A stretch of 64,000 nucleotides of DNA from Halorubrum sp. Hd13 (GCF_002252755.1 NZ_NHOY01000050.1:1-64000), one strand, 5' to 3'; numbered from the stretch's first letter, positions 1 to 7,914 are shown. Notes: a model not told the origin generated them from the letters alone. Numbers and translations are program-made.

Positions 1-171
1 GCCGGAGGGATTTGAACCCCCGATCGACTGATATCTCCGGTGCGCCTCGGAACTCCAGAGGGTCGTCAACGCGAGCGATGATCAGTCGCCCGCTCGGTAT
101 ATCAGTCTGGAGTGTCGTCCCGGGCACGAACCTCTGGAGTCAGTCGCCATGCCTGGCTTGGCCACAGCCCC
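1..171 (-). tRNA. tRNA-Trp (anticodon CCA) with intron, 3' end cut by window edge
   Basis: Read on the minus strand, the gene starts at 171 with acceptor strand GGGGCTG, followed by the D-arm and the anticodon arm ACTGA-CTCCAG. The CCA anticodon gives tryptophan. Exon 1 is about 171-134. An intron of about 101 nt (133-33) follows position 37, the usual archaeal site. Exon 2 (32-1) holds TCAGT, the T-arm with GGTTCAAATCC and most of the acceptor 3' strand; the last three acceptor bases lie outside the window. Haloarchaeal tRNA-Trp introns are known to be spliced at a bulge-helix-bulge and to contain a C/D-box guide RNA. Here the exon 1 segment CTCCAGAGG can pair with CCTCTGGAG in the intron to form that structure. 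Exact splice points are inferred. Confidence 0.93.
33..133 (-). ncRNA. tRNA-Trp intron, candidate C/D-box guide RNA
   Basis: The intron contains two CTGA tetramers (box D/D'-like; minus strand around 107-102 and 88-83) and a TGACGA element close to the box C consensus. Two internal segments, GACTGATAT (107-99) and CGACTGAT (88-81), are exact complements of the 3' anticodon-stem strand in exon 2 (ATATCAGTC and ATCAGTCG). In Haloferax volcanii the equivalent intron guides 2'-O-methylation of C34 and U39; that function is assigned here by analogy. Box C is imperfect, so the exact box assignment is uncertain. Confidence 0.6.
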
Positions 172-223
172 ACGCGGTATCGCATTAGGTGGTTGCCGAA
201 ACGCGGATAAAGGGGTTTCGATC

Positions 224-286
224 GCGAGCGATCGGGTGACGACAGGGCGACGCGAGCGATCGAGTGACGACAGGGCGACGCGAGCG
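224..286. repeat. 28-bp tandem repeat, two copies plus partial
   Basis: Two adjacent 28-bp copies (224-251 and 252-279) differ at one base and are followed by a 7-bp partial copy. They lie between the tRNA-Trp gene and the small zinc-finger gene. The unit is not a multiple of three and no gene covers it, so it behaves as a short intergenic minisatellite. The rest of 172-331 shows no gene. Confidence 0.85.
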
Positions 287-331
287 GCGCCGTTACCGAG
301 CGAGGTCCGACCGCTGTTCCCGGCGATAGCC

Positions 332-553
332 TCAGCGGTCGTCGTCGCTCCAGTCGCACTCCTGGCATTTGAACCCGGTGACGAACTCGGTGACGCTCGG
401 CATGTAGCCGACGGTGATGACGTCGCCGCCGCACTCGGGGCAGTCCCGCTCGGCGTCCGCGATGGACTCGGCTTCGAGCACCGACTCGCCTTCGACCAGC
501 TCCGCGAGCTTCTCGGGCGTCACCATTCGGCCCTGCACGACGCGATTGGACAT
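332..553 (-). CDS. Small zinc-ribbon protein, DUF5795-type
   Basis: A 73-residue acidic protein with two Cys pairs, CPECGG near residue 38 and CQECDW near residue 63, spaced as in a four-cysteine zinc ribbon. The N-terminal part (VVQGRMVTPEKLAELVEG) resembles small haloarchaeal DUF5795 proteins; the family name is from memory. Function is unknown: a zinc-binding adaptor or nucleic-acid-binding role is possible but not shown. The next gene on the same strand (629-1663) is upstream of it in transcription order with a 75-nt gap, so the two may be co-transcribed. Confidence 0.75.
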   Translation of the reverse strand: MSNRVVQGRMVTPEKLAELVEGESVLEAESIADAERDCPECGGDVITVGYMPSVTEFVTGFKCQECDWSDDDR

Positions 554-628
554 ACGTCGCGTAGACGGCGGAGCACCTAAACCCCGGCGACACGCCGGTG
601 TGGGGAGCCGCCGATCGCGACGCGACGC

Positions 629-1663
629 CTACAGCCAGGGCGCCCGGGAGTCGTCGTCGGTGAACGGGTCCGACTCGTCGTCGCCCGCGTCGCGGTCGCC
701 GCCGTTGGCCAGCACCGCCACGTCGTCGTCCACGATCGGTCCGGGCGCGTCCGGCGGGGCGTCGAGCGGCGGGTCGGTCGGCGCGGGATCTCCGTCCGCG
801 GGCGCCTCGTCGGAGCCTCCCTCCTCGTCGGCGTCTTCGTCGTCGCCGTCGCGGGGACCGTCGCCCGGCCCGTCCTCGTCGCCCGGCGAGTCGTCCCCGG
901 AGTCCGCGACGGGACCGGCGTTCGGGTCGTACGCGAACAGCGTGGTGACGGCGAGGACGGCCAGCGCGATGGGCGCCTCGGTCTGCATCAGGTCGAACGG
1001 ACCGAGCAGGATCGGGAGCGCGAGCACGCCGAGCGCGACCGCCGAGCCGAACCGGAAGCGGTCGATGTCGACGCGGCCCCGGAGGTGCGGCGACAGCAGC
1101 GCGACCGCGAGGGCGAACGAGACGCCGACGCCCGCCGCGGCGGCGCCGTTAACGACGTACTCCGGCGAGGTCATCTCGCCCGGGCGCACGGCGAAGCCGG
1201 CAGGGTCGAAGCTCGCGACGAACCCGAGCGCGATGATGACGCCCGGGCTCGGGAGGTACTCGCCGATCTCCGAGCTCGCGGTCTTGGCGGCGATCGTGAG
1301 GATCACCAGCCCCGCGAACCGCTCGAAGACGTGGAGGTCGAGGAACGCCTTGAACGTCGGCGCGAACGCCGCCTCGATCGCCGCGATGGGAACGACCACC
1401 GCGCCGATCAACAGCACGGAGGTCGCCATCTCCCGGCGGCTCCCGTCCATTTCGGCGAGGATCACGGCCGCGGTGGCCGACCCGCCGAAGATGAGGATCC
1501 CGGTCTCGACGACGCCGGTGGCGGTGCCCAACACGCCGGCGATGACTAACGCCGGGAAGATGCCGTCGATCAGCGGCAGCACCATGACGGTCGCGAGCAG
1601 CTTCGTCGCGCTGCCCACCTGCCGCTCTAAGCGGAGCGCTATCGGGTGGCGTGAAACGCTCAT
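629..1663 (-). CDS. Haloarchaeal membrane protein with acidic tail, DUF5794-type
   Basis: A 344-residue protein with about seven to eight hydrophobic segments between residues 18 and 245. A very acidic, Pro/Gly/Asp-rich cytoplasmic-looking tail follows (about 245-344), ending in DPFTDDDSRAPWL. The start is the ATG at 1663, giving MSVSRHPIALRLERQ. It resembles the haloarchaeal membrane family DUF5794; no substrate or catalytic motif is visible. It lies directly upstream of the zinc-ribbon gene on the same strand. No clear TATA box is seen within 40 nt, so it may be transcribed from further upstream in the gene-free stretch. Function unknown. Confidence 0.7.
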   Translation of the reverse strand: MSVSRHPIALRLERQVGSATKLLATVMVLPLIDGIFPALVIAGVLGTATGVVETGILIFGGSATAAVILAEMDGSRREMATSVLLIGAVVVPIAAIEAAFAPTFKAFLDLHVFERFAGLVILTIAAKTASSEIGEYLPSPGVIIALGFVASFDPAGFAVRPGEMTSPEYVVNGAAAAGVGVSFALAVALLSPHLRGRVDIDRFRFGSAVALGVLALPILLGPFDLMQTEAPIALAVLAVTTLFAYDPNAGPVADSGDDSPGDEDGPGDGPRDGDDEDADEEGGSDEAPADGDPAPTDPPLDAPPDAPGPIVDDDVAVLANGGDRDAGDDESDPFTDDDSRAPWL

Positions 1664-2073
1664 TCAGGGGCGATGTCCCTGACCGACGGGTACACGGTGG
1701 GAAGCAGACGACCCGCGATAGCCGAGGGCCCGGCGTGCGGAGTCGAAGCCGCGAGCGGCCCGACCAGCCCATGTAAAGAGTTTGCGCGGATTGCCGGCTG
1801 TAAAGGAGGCGCCGAGGGTGCGGATCGGCTGGCCGGCGGTGCGCGCGTTCACGGGACTGTCGGAGTCCATACTCTATATACGCGTTTCGGTTGCGTTAAA
1901 GGTTGTGTGAGACCTGTCCGCACGACACGGACGATCGCTGTATCTCATTTAAAAAGGCGGGTACGAACCGGTGACGAATCCCGGATTTCGCCGGCGATCC
2001 GTCGACGGCGCCGGCGTTAGAGCGCCGATCCGTGGGAGACGGCTCGCGGACGTGCCCGTCGAACTGTGACACG

Positions 2074-2127
2074 CGAGAGCCGAGGGCGGGTGATCGAAGG
2101 CGAGAGTCGAGTGCGGGTGATCGAAGG
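2074..2127. repeat. 27-bp tandem duplication
   Basis: Two head-to-tail 27-bp copies (2074-2100, 2101-2127), each containing GCGGGTGATCGAAGG, differ at two bases. They lie in the gene-free stretch upstream of guaB. Confidence 0.85.
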
Positions 2128-2251
2128 GAGGTCGCAGGCGCCTCGTCCGTGGAGAGCGCGAGGCTGGCACTCGCGCCGAACGCCTGACGAGCACCCGTGC
2201 CGGTCAGGTTCGATATCGGCTCCGCCGCGCGCGATATGATCCACGCCCGTG

Positions 2252-2261
2252 CATATATATA
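2252..2261 (+). promoter_or_regulatory. TATA box of guaB
   Basis: CATATATATAG lies 75-85 nt upstream of the guaB ATG at 2336. With initiation about 25 nt downstream this predicts a leader of about 50 nt, unlike most genes here. The GCACGTCCGTGCGG region in that leader can fold into a small hairpin. Confidence 0.65.
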
Positions 2262-2335
2262 GAACTCGAATGAGAATGAGGTGCACGTCCGTGCGGACTC
2301 GCAACGTTTTTGATGCGGCACTCACGACGGTTTAT

Positions 2336-3823
2336 ATGGAGACCAACTCCGGTCGATTCTCTGCGAAGCTCGACGTGCCGGAAGCGCTGACGTTCGACGA
2401 CGTGCTCCTCCGCCCCAAGGAGAGCCGGGTGGAGCCCGACGACGCCGACCTCTCCGCGCGCGTCTCGAAGAACGTCGAACTCACCGTGCCGGTCCTCTCG
2501 GCGGCGATGGACACCGTCACCGAGAGCGACCTGGCAATCGCGATGGCCCGGGAGGGTGGCCTCGGCGTCCTGCACCGCAACATGACCGTCGAGGAGACGG
2601 CCACCGAGGTCGAGCGCGTCAAGCGCGCCCACGAGCTCGTCATCCGCCGCGAGAACGTCGTGACGGTCTCGCCCGACGACACCGTCCGCGAGGCCGACGC
2701 CGTGATGGAGCGACAGGGCGTCTCCGGCGCCCCGGTCGTCGACGCGGAGGACGCCGTCCTCGGCATCATCTCCGGGACGGACATCCGCCCCTACCTGGAG
2801 GTCGGCGAGGACGACGCCGTCGGCGAGGCGATGACGGACGAGGTCATCACCGCGTCGGAGGACGTCGACGCGCGCGAGGCGCTCGAACTGATGTACGACC
2901 ACAAGATCGAGCGCGTCCCGATCGTCGACGGCGAAGACCGCCTCGTCGGGCTCATCACCATGCAGGGCATCCTCCAGCGCCGCGAGCACGAGGAGGCCGC
3001 CCGCGACGACAGGGGCCGCCTGTTGGCCGGCGTCGCCGTCGGCCCCTTCGAGGAGGAACGCGCGATCGCGGCCGACGAGGCCGACGTCGACGTGATCTTC
3101 ATCGACTGCGCGCACGCCCACAACCTCAACGTGCTCGACTCCGCCCGCGCGATCAAAGAGACCGTCGACGCCGACGTCGTCGTCGGCAACGTCGGGACTC
3201 GCGAGGCCGCCGAGGCCGCCATCGACTTCGCCGACGGGCTGAAGGTGGGGATCGGGCCGGGGTCGATCTGCACCACGCGCGTCGTGAGCGGCGCCGGGAT
3301 GCCGCAGATGACCGCGGTCTCGGAGGTCGCGGACGTGGCGTCCCAGCAAGGCGTCCCGGTGATCGCTGACGGCGGGATCCGCTACTCCGGCGACGCGATC
3401 AAGGCGCTGGCCGCGGGCGCGAACGCCGTGATGCTCGGCTCGTACTTCGCCGGCACCGACGAGGCGCCCGGGCGCGTCATCACGATGCAGGGGAAGAAGT
3501 ACAAGCAGTACCGCGGGATGGGCTCCGTCGGCGCGATGAAGTCCGGCGGCGGCGACCGCTATCTCAAGGAGGAGGACGAAGACGAGGAGTTCGTGCCCGA
3601 GGGCGTCGAGGCCGCGACGCCGTACAAGGGGAGCCTCGCCTCGGAGCTCCACCAGCTCACCGGGGGGATCTGCTCCGGCATGGGGTACGTCGGCGCCGCG
3701 ACCGTCCCCGAGCTGCACGAGCGAGCCGAGTTCGTCCGCGTCTCCAGCGCCGGGCAGACCGAGGGCCACCCGCACGACGTGATGATCACCGACGAGGCGC
3801 CGAACTACAGCCCGAACGAGTGA
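2336..3823 (+). CDS. guaB: Inosine-5'-monophosphate dehydrogenase
   Basis: Oxidises IMP to XMP with NAD+, the first committed step of GMP synthesis. The protein is 495 residues, the normal length. The (beta/alpha)8 core is split by two CBS domains (about 105-165 and 168-220). The active-site loop GPGSICTTRVVSG carries the catalytic Cys312, and the phosphate-binding GGIRYSGD and GSYFAGTDEAPG segments follow. The flap RGMGSVGAMKSG is present. An in-frame upstream extension to 2249 has an Arg/Met-rich non-haloarchaeal N-terminus, so the ATG at 2336, giving METNSGRFSAKLDVPEALTF, is preferred. It is monocistronic with its own TATA box. Confidence 0.97.
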   Translation: METNSGRFSAKLDVPEALTFDDVLLRPKESRVEPDDADLSARVSKNVELTVPVLSAAMDTVTESDLAIAMAREGGLGVLHRNMTVEETATEVERVKRAHELVIRRENVVTVSPDDTVREADAVMERQGVSGAPVVDAEDAVLGIISGTDIRPYLEVGEDDAVGEAMTDEVITASEDVDAREALELMYDHKIERVPIVDGEDRLVGLITMQGILQRREHEEAARDDRGRLLAGVAVGPFEEERAIAADEADVDVIFIDCAHAHNLNVLDSARAIKETVDADVVVGNVGTREAAEAAIDFADGLKVGIGPGSICTTRVVSGAGMPQMTAVSEVADVASQQGVPVIADGGIRYSGDAIKALAAGANAVMLGSYFAGTDEAPGRVITMQGKKYKQYRGMGSVGAMKSGGGDRYLKEEDEDEEFVPEGVEAATPYKGSLASELHQLTGGICSGMGYVGAATVPELHERAEFVRVSSAGQTEGHPHDVMITDEAPNYSPNE

Positions 3824-3900
3824 TCGCTCGCCGGATCGGCCGACGGTCGGCCCACGGTCCGACGGCGTTCGATAGCGGCGGCGTGGTCCCGAAGAGGTAT

Positions 3901-3909
3901 TTTAATATA
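3901..3909 (+). promoter_or_regulatory. TATA box of the HalX regulator gene
   Basis: TTTAATATA lies 53-61 nt before the ATG at 3962, predicting a leader of about 25-30 nt. Confidence 0.6.
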
Positions 3910-3961
3910 GTCCGCGAAGAGACCAAACGTGTGAGCGAACACGTCGTCGCTCCGAGAATCC

Positions 3962-4549
3962 ATGAGTGAGCAACCGCCGCTGGTCCTCGTGGTCGAGGAC
4001 GAACCAGATCTGGCCGACCTGTACGCCGCGTGGCTCGGCGACGAGTATCGCGTTCGAACCGCGTACGGCGGCCAGGAAGCGCTGGAGAACCTCGACGAAG
4101 TCGACGACGATGTCGATACGATCCTGTTGGACAGGCGGATGCCGGGGCTCTCGGGCGACGAGGTGCTGTCTGCCGTCCGCGAGCGCGGCATCGACTGCCG
4201 GGTCGCGATGGTCACCGCCGTCGAGCCCGACTTCGACATCCTGAAGATGGGGTTCGACGACTACCTCGTGAAACCCGTCACCAGCGACACCCTCAGGGAG
4301 ACGGTCGCGGGGCTGTTGCGACGGGGAGAGTACGACACGGAGATGCAGGAGCTGTTCTCGCTGACCTCCAAGAAGGCGATGTTGGAGACGGAGAAGAGCG
4401 CCACGGAACTCGCCGACAACGACGAGTATCAGCGACTCACCGACCGCATCAACGAGCTCCGGTCGCGGGCCGACGAGTCGCTGGAGGCGGTCACCGAGGA
4501 CGAAGACGACTTCGAGAAGCTGTTTCAGGACTTCGACGACGGGAACTGA
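3962..4549 (+). CDS. HalX-type response regulator
   Basis: A 195-residue protein. The N-terminal receiver domain (about 7-115) has the acidic pair Glu12/Asp13 (VVEDEPDL), the phospho-acceptor Asp57 in ILLDRRMPG, Thr in MVTAVEP and the conserved Lys in DYLVKPVT. The C-terminal about 75 residues form the helical, coiled-coil-prone HalX domain found after receivers in haloarchaea. There is no DNA-binding helix-turn-helix, so output is probably through protein contacts. No cognate histidine kinase is adjacent; the nearest in the window are at 53.0 and 58.0 kb. Partner and signal are unknown. Confidence 0.9.
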   Translation: MSEQPPLVLVVEDEPDLADLYAAWLGDEYRVRTAYGGQEALENLDEVDDDVDTILLDRRMPGLSGDEVLSAVRERGIDCRVAMVTAVEPDFDILKMGFDDYLVKPVTSDTLRETVAGLLRRGEYDTEMQELFSLTSKKAMLETEKSATELADNDEYQRLTDRINELRSRADESLEAVTEDEDDFEKLFQDFDDGN

Positions 4550-4626
4550 CGGCCCGAGGCGGCTCGGAACGCGACGCGACCGGCGTCCGGAACCGAAACG
4601 CGGCTCCGCTTCCGCCCCGCCGACTG

Positions 4627-4634
4627 TTTAAATA
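4627..4634 (+). promoter_or_regulatory. TATA box of the helicase gene
   Basis: TTTAAATA ends 25 nt before the ATG at 4659, a spacing that predicts a leaderless transcript. Confidence 0.7.
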
Positions 4635-4658
4635 CGGTCCGGCCGAACCGACGACCGA

Positions 4659-6626
4659 ATGCGCGTCAGCGACCTCCCGCTCGCCGAGCCGTACGTCGAC
4701 CACTTCGCCGAGCGGGGGATCCGCGAGCTGTACCCGCCGCAGGCGGCCGCCGTCGACGCCGGCGTCTGCGACGGCGCGAACGTCGTGGCCGCGATCCCCA
4801 CGGCCTCCGGGAAGACGTTCGTCGCCGAGCTCGGGCTGTTGACCGCGGACGGCCCGGGGCTGTACGTCTGTCCGCTCCGCGCGCTCGCCCGCGAGAAGTA
4901 CGAGGCGTTCGCGTCGCTCCCCGGCGTCGACGTCGGCATCTCCACGGGCGACTTCGACGCCACGGGCGAGGCGCTCGCCGGCAACGACGTCGTCGTCGCG
5001 ACCAGCGAGAAGGTCGACTCGGCGATCCGGAACGGCGCCGACTGGGTCGACGAGCTCGCCTGCGTCGTCGTCGACGAGGTCCACCTCCTCGGCGCCGAGC
5101 GACGCGGCCCGACCCTCGAAGTGACGCTCGCGACGCTCCGCCGCCGGAACCCCGACGTGCAGGTCGTCGCGCTCTCGGCCACCGTCGACAACCCGGAGGC
5201 GATCGCCGGGTGGCTGGACGCGACGCTCGTCGAGTCCGACTGGCGCCCGGTCGACCTCCGGACCGGCGTCGCCGTCGGCGGGCACGTCGACTTCGACGAC
5301 GGGACGGCGATCGACGTCGCTGTCGCGGACGAGTCGAACCCCGAGACCGACGGTGACGACGACGACGGCCTCGACGACACCGAGGTCACGGCCGCCCTCG
5401 TCGCCGACACCGTCGCCGACGGCGGGCAGTGCCTCGCCTTCGTCCGGTCGCGGACCGAGGCGGTCGCGCTGGCGGAGCGGCTCGCCGAGGACGGCCTCGC
5501 GGGCGAGATGGGGATCGGGTCGGCCGCCGAGGCCGCCGCCGACGAGGTCGAGGCCGTCGACGGCACGGTCACCGGCCGACAGCTCGCCGACTGCCTCCGG
5601 TCGGGCGTGGCCTTCCACCACGCCGGGCTCCGCTCCGGGCACCGGTCCGTCGTCGAGGCGGCGTTCCGCGACCGCGACGCCGCCTGCATCTGCGCGACGC
5701 CGACGCTCGCGGCCGGGGTCAACGTCCCCGCGCGTCGCGTCGTGGTCCGCGACCAGAAGCGCTACGCCGGCTCGGCGATGGAGTGGCTCCCGACGCTGGA
5801 GGTCCACCAGATGTGCGGCCGCGCGGGCCGGCCCGGGCTCGACCCGCACGGCGAGGCGGTGCTCGTCGGCGACGAGGACACCGAGGCCGAGCTCGTCGAG
5901 CGCTACGTGGAGGGCGAGCCCGAGGCCGTCGAGTCGAAGCTCGCCGACCCCGCGTCGCTCCGGACGCACGTCCTCTCCGCGATCGCGACCGGCTTCGCCG
6001 AGACCGAAGAGGAGATACTCGGCGTCTTCGAGGGCACCTTCTACGCGCGGGAGGCGGGCGCCGGCGGCCTCGCGGACGCCGTCGCGGTCGCCGTCGACGA
6101 CCTCGTCGCGGCCGGGATGGTCCGCCGGGAGACCGGCGGCGTCGACGCCTACCGGCTGGTCGCGACGCCCGTCGGCGAGACCACCTCGAAGCAGTACGTC
6201 AGGCCGGAGACCGGCGAGCGGATCGTCGCCGGCCTCCGGACGGCCGCCGAGATGGCGAGCGCGACGACGCTCACCGTCTTCGAGGTGATCTGCGACACGC
6301 CCGACATGCAGGACACCTACCTCGGCAACGAGGAGCGCGCCGAGATCTACCGCTTCGCCCGGGCGAACGCGGGACAGCTGACCACGGCGATGGGCGAGAC
6401 CGACGACTTCGAGGAGTGGCTGGAGTCGGTGAAGACCGCGCGGATCCTCGACGAGTGGATCGGCGGCGCGACCGTCGAGGCGCTCGTGGAGGCGTACCGG
6501 ATCGGCCCGGGCGACCTCGACTCGCGGATCGAGCGCGCCGAGTGGCTGCTGAGCGCGGCCGAGGCGCTGGCGGAGACGACCGGCCTCAGCGTGCCGGCGG
6601 TCTCGCGGGCGAGAGCGCGGCTCTGA
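4659..6626 (+). CDS. Hel308/Ski2-like SF2 DNA helicase, short form
   Basis: An ATP-dependent helicase, probably acting on branched or stalled replication structures. Motifs in order: Q-motif region LYPPQAAAV (about 25), Walker A AIPTASGKT (about 46), Ia CPLRALAREK, DEVH box (DEVHLLG, about 140), III LSATVDN, IV LAFVRSR, V TPTLAAGVNVPARRVV and VI QMCGRAGRPG. A winged-helix and ratchet region follows. At 655 residues it is shorter than typical Hel308 (about 700-800). It ends at LSVPAVSRARARL without a visible C-terminal helix-hairpin-helix or RxRAR autoinhibitory motif, so domain 5 seems missing. An acidic insertion (SNPETDGDDDDGLDDTE) precedes the second RecA domain. It could be the second haloarchaeal Hel308 paralogue. 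Confidence 0.85.
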   Translation: MRVSDLPLAEPYVDHFAERGIRELYPPQAAAVDAGVCDGANVVAAIPTASGKTFVAELGLLTADGPGLYVCPLRALAREKYEAFASLPGVDVGISTGDFDATGEALAGNDVVVATSEKVDSAIRNGADWVDELACVVVDEVHLLGAERRGPTLEVTLATLRRRNPDVQVVALSATVDNPEAIAGWLDATLVESDWRPVDLRTGVAVGGHVDFDDGTAIDVAVADESNPETDGDDDDGLDDTEVTAALVADTVADGGQCLAFVRSRTEAVALAERLAEDGLAGEMGIGSAAEAAADEVEAVDGTVTGRQLADCLRSGVAFHHAGLRSGHRSVVEAAFRDRDAACICATPTLAAGVNVPARRVVVRDQKRYAGSAMEWLPTLEVHQMCGRAGRPGLDPHGEAVLVGDEDTEAELVERYVEGEPEAVESKLADPASLRTHVLSAIATGFAETEEEILGVFEGTFYAREAGAGGLADAVAVAVDDLVAAGMVRRETGGVDAYRLVATPVGETTSKQYVRPETGERIVAGLRTAAEMASATTLTVFEVICDTPDMQDTYLGNEERAEIYRFARANAGQLTTAMGETDDFEEWLESVKTARILDEWIGGATVEALVEAYRIGPGDLDSRIERAEWLLSAAEALAETTGLSVPAVSRARARL

Positions 6627-6648
6627 AATCCGTCAGAAGAGTCGTCCG

Positions 6649-7716
6649 TCAGTCCGCGGGCTCGACGGCCCGGTGAAACGGGGTCCGGGAGATCGTCCGC
6701 CGGAGGTCGGCCAGCGAGTCGCGGCCGACCTCGCCGGCGACGGACATCACCGCGAACACCTCCTGTCTGGAGACTTTCACGCCGGTCTCGGTGAGCGCGT
6801 CCTCGGGCCGGGAGTTGAGCTCGCGGAGGGTGCCGACCGCGAGCAGGTACGGGACGGTCCACGCCTCCATCGTGTTCCCGTTCGAGAGGGGCATCGTCTC
6901 CAGGTACGCCTGCGCGTCGTCGAGGAACGACCGGGCGTACTCGGCGGTGCGTCCGACGACGCGGGCCGACGACTCGCGGTTCTCTGGGTGGACGACGCGC
7001 TCCTGCTCGACCCCCTCGTCGGCCAGCCACTCGGCGGGGAGGTAGACGTTGTTCTCCTCCGTGTAGTCGTCGTACACGTCCTTCGAGACGTTGACGAGCT
7101 GGAGGAGGAGCCCGAACTCCTCGGCGGTGTCGCGGAGGCGCCGCGCCCGCTCCTCGCCGACGTCGCCGCGGGTGAGGAGGTTCGTGATGAGGTTGCCGAC
7201 GGTGCCGGCGGCGTAGTAGCAGTACTGCTCCAGTTCGTCTCGGTCGTCGATGCGCAGCCCGCCCTCGGTGGCGTGGCGGTCGACGAACATCGCCATCCCG
7301 TCGACCATCTCCAGCACGGGCGGGACGATGGCCTCGCGGGCCTCGGGATCGAGGTCCTCGAACGTCGCCACGATCGTCGGGGCCTCGGCGACGACCTCCC
7401 AGTCCTCGTCGCGCTCGGCGGGCGCCGGGAGCCACTCGTCGACGGCGTCGCGGAACTCGGCGATGTCGACGTCCGAACCCGGGTCGACGGCGTCGCGGTA
7501 GGTGCGCAGTACGTCGCTTTGCGCCTCGGGAGGGATGTGACCCGCGTCCTCGACGGTGTCGGCGACTCGACAGAGGAGGTACCCGACGCAGATCTGCGAG
7601 GCCATCGGCTCCTCTAACACGTCGACCGTCAGCGCGAAGGTCCGAGAAACGCCCTGAACCGCCTCGTGACACCACGGAAGGTCGGGCTCGGCGGGACCGT
7701 GTGCTCGTCCGCTCAT
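6649..7716 (-). CDS. Squalene/phytoene synthase family protein
   Basis: A 355-residue trans-isoprenyl diphosphate synthase of the head-to-head condensing type, predicted to join two prenyl diphosphates (squalene or phytoene formation). The first Asp-rich region LCRVADTVED (about 52-61) resembles squalene synthase (DTVED) more than bacterial CrtB. The second, NVSKDVYDD (about 211-219), matches the NxxRDxxxD motif except for Lys in place of Arg. The start is the ATG at 7716, giving MSGRAHGPAEPDLPWCHEAV. A TATA element (minus strand CTTTTTATG, 7752-7744) lies 28 nt upstream, so the transcript is probably leaderless. It is convergent with the helicase gene, 22 nt apart. Squalene versus phytoene specificity cannot be settled from sequence alone. 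Confidence 0.88.
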   Translation of the reverse strand: MSGRAHGPAEPDLPWCHEAVQGVSRTFALTVDVLEEPMASQICVGYLLCRVADTVEDAGHIPPEAQSDVLRTYRDAVDPGSDVDIAEFRDAVDEWLPAPAERDEDWEVVAEAPTIVATFEDLDPEAREAIVPPVLEMVDGMAMFVDRHATEGGLRIDDRDELEQYCYYAAGTVGNLITNLLTRGDVGEERARRLRDTAEEFGLLLQLVNVSKDVYDDYTEENNVYLPAEWLADEGVEQERVVHPENRESSARVVGRTAEYARSFLDDAQAYLETMPLSNGNTMEAWTVPYLLAVGTLRELNSRPEDALTETGVKVSRQEVFAVMSVAGEVGRDSLADLRRTISRTPFHRAVEPAD

Positions 7717-7743
7717 TCGGTTACCGACACTTACGGCACAACG

Positions 7744-7752
7744 CATAAAAAG
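7744..7752 (-). promoter_or_regulatory. TATA box of the squalene/phytoene synthase gene
   Basis: On the minus strand CTTTTTATG lies 28 nt upstream of the ATG at 7716. Confidence 0.6.
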
Positions 7753-7914
7753 CCTCGTGGAACGAGCCGGGCTCTGCACCCCCGACGGGCGTCGATTCCG
7801 ACGGGGTTCGAGGGACGGGATCGACCGACTGCGCTCCGAAGGGCGGCGAGAAACCTCGCCCCCGTGTAGGATCGTGTAGAAACCGATAAGTCGCCGTGCG
7901 CGGGAGTGTACGGC

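Larger units (their letters stand above)
1664..2335. other. 672-bp stretch without a convincing gene
   Basis: No reading frame here has haloarchaeal protein composition; the longest frames are Arg/Ser-rich mirrors. The stretch contains TATA-like elements at about 1872-1880 (CTATATA) and 1948-1956 (TTTAAAAAG), a short inverted repeat GTCCG-7nt-CGGAC near 1917-1933, a 27-bp tandem duplication (2074-2127), and the guaB promoter (2252-2261). It could hold a non-coding RNA or a long leader for the minus-strand gene at 1663, but nothing recognisable. Confidence 0.6.

Noticed and set aside
149-580. 143-residue plus-strand frame through the tandem repeat and zinc-ribbon gene
   Set aside because: It runs through the tRNA-Trp 5' exon and an intergenic repeat and is antisense to the well-supported zinc-ribbon gene.
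1664-1870. 68-residue minus-strand frame ending exactly at the DUF5794-type gene start
   Set aside because: Composition is Arg/Ser/Ala-rich, and the TATA-like element lies right at its ATG rather than 25 nt upstream. Not convincing as a gene.
2249-2335. N-terminal extension of guaB from an upstream ATG
   Set aside because: The added residues are Arg/Met-rich and unlike other IMP dehydrogenases; the TATA box would overlap the codon.
2204-3775. 523-residue minus-strand frame opposite guaB
   Set aside because: Antisense shadow of IMP dehydrogenase with repetitive Asp/Leu/Arg composition and no recognisable domain.
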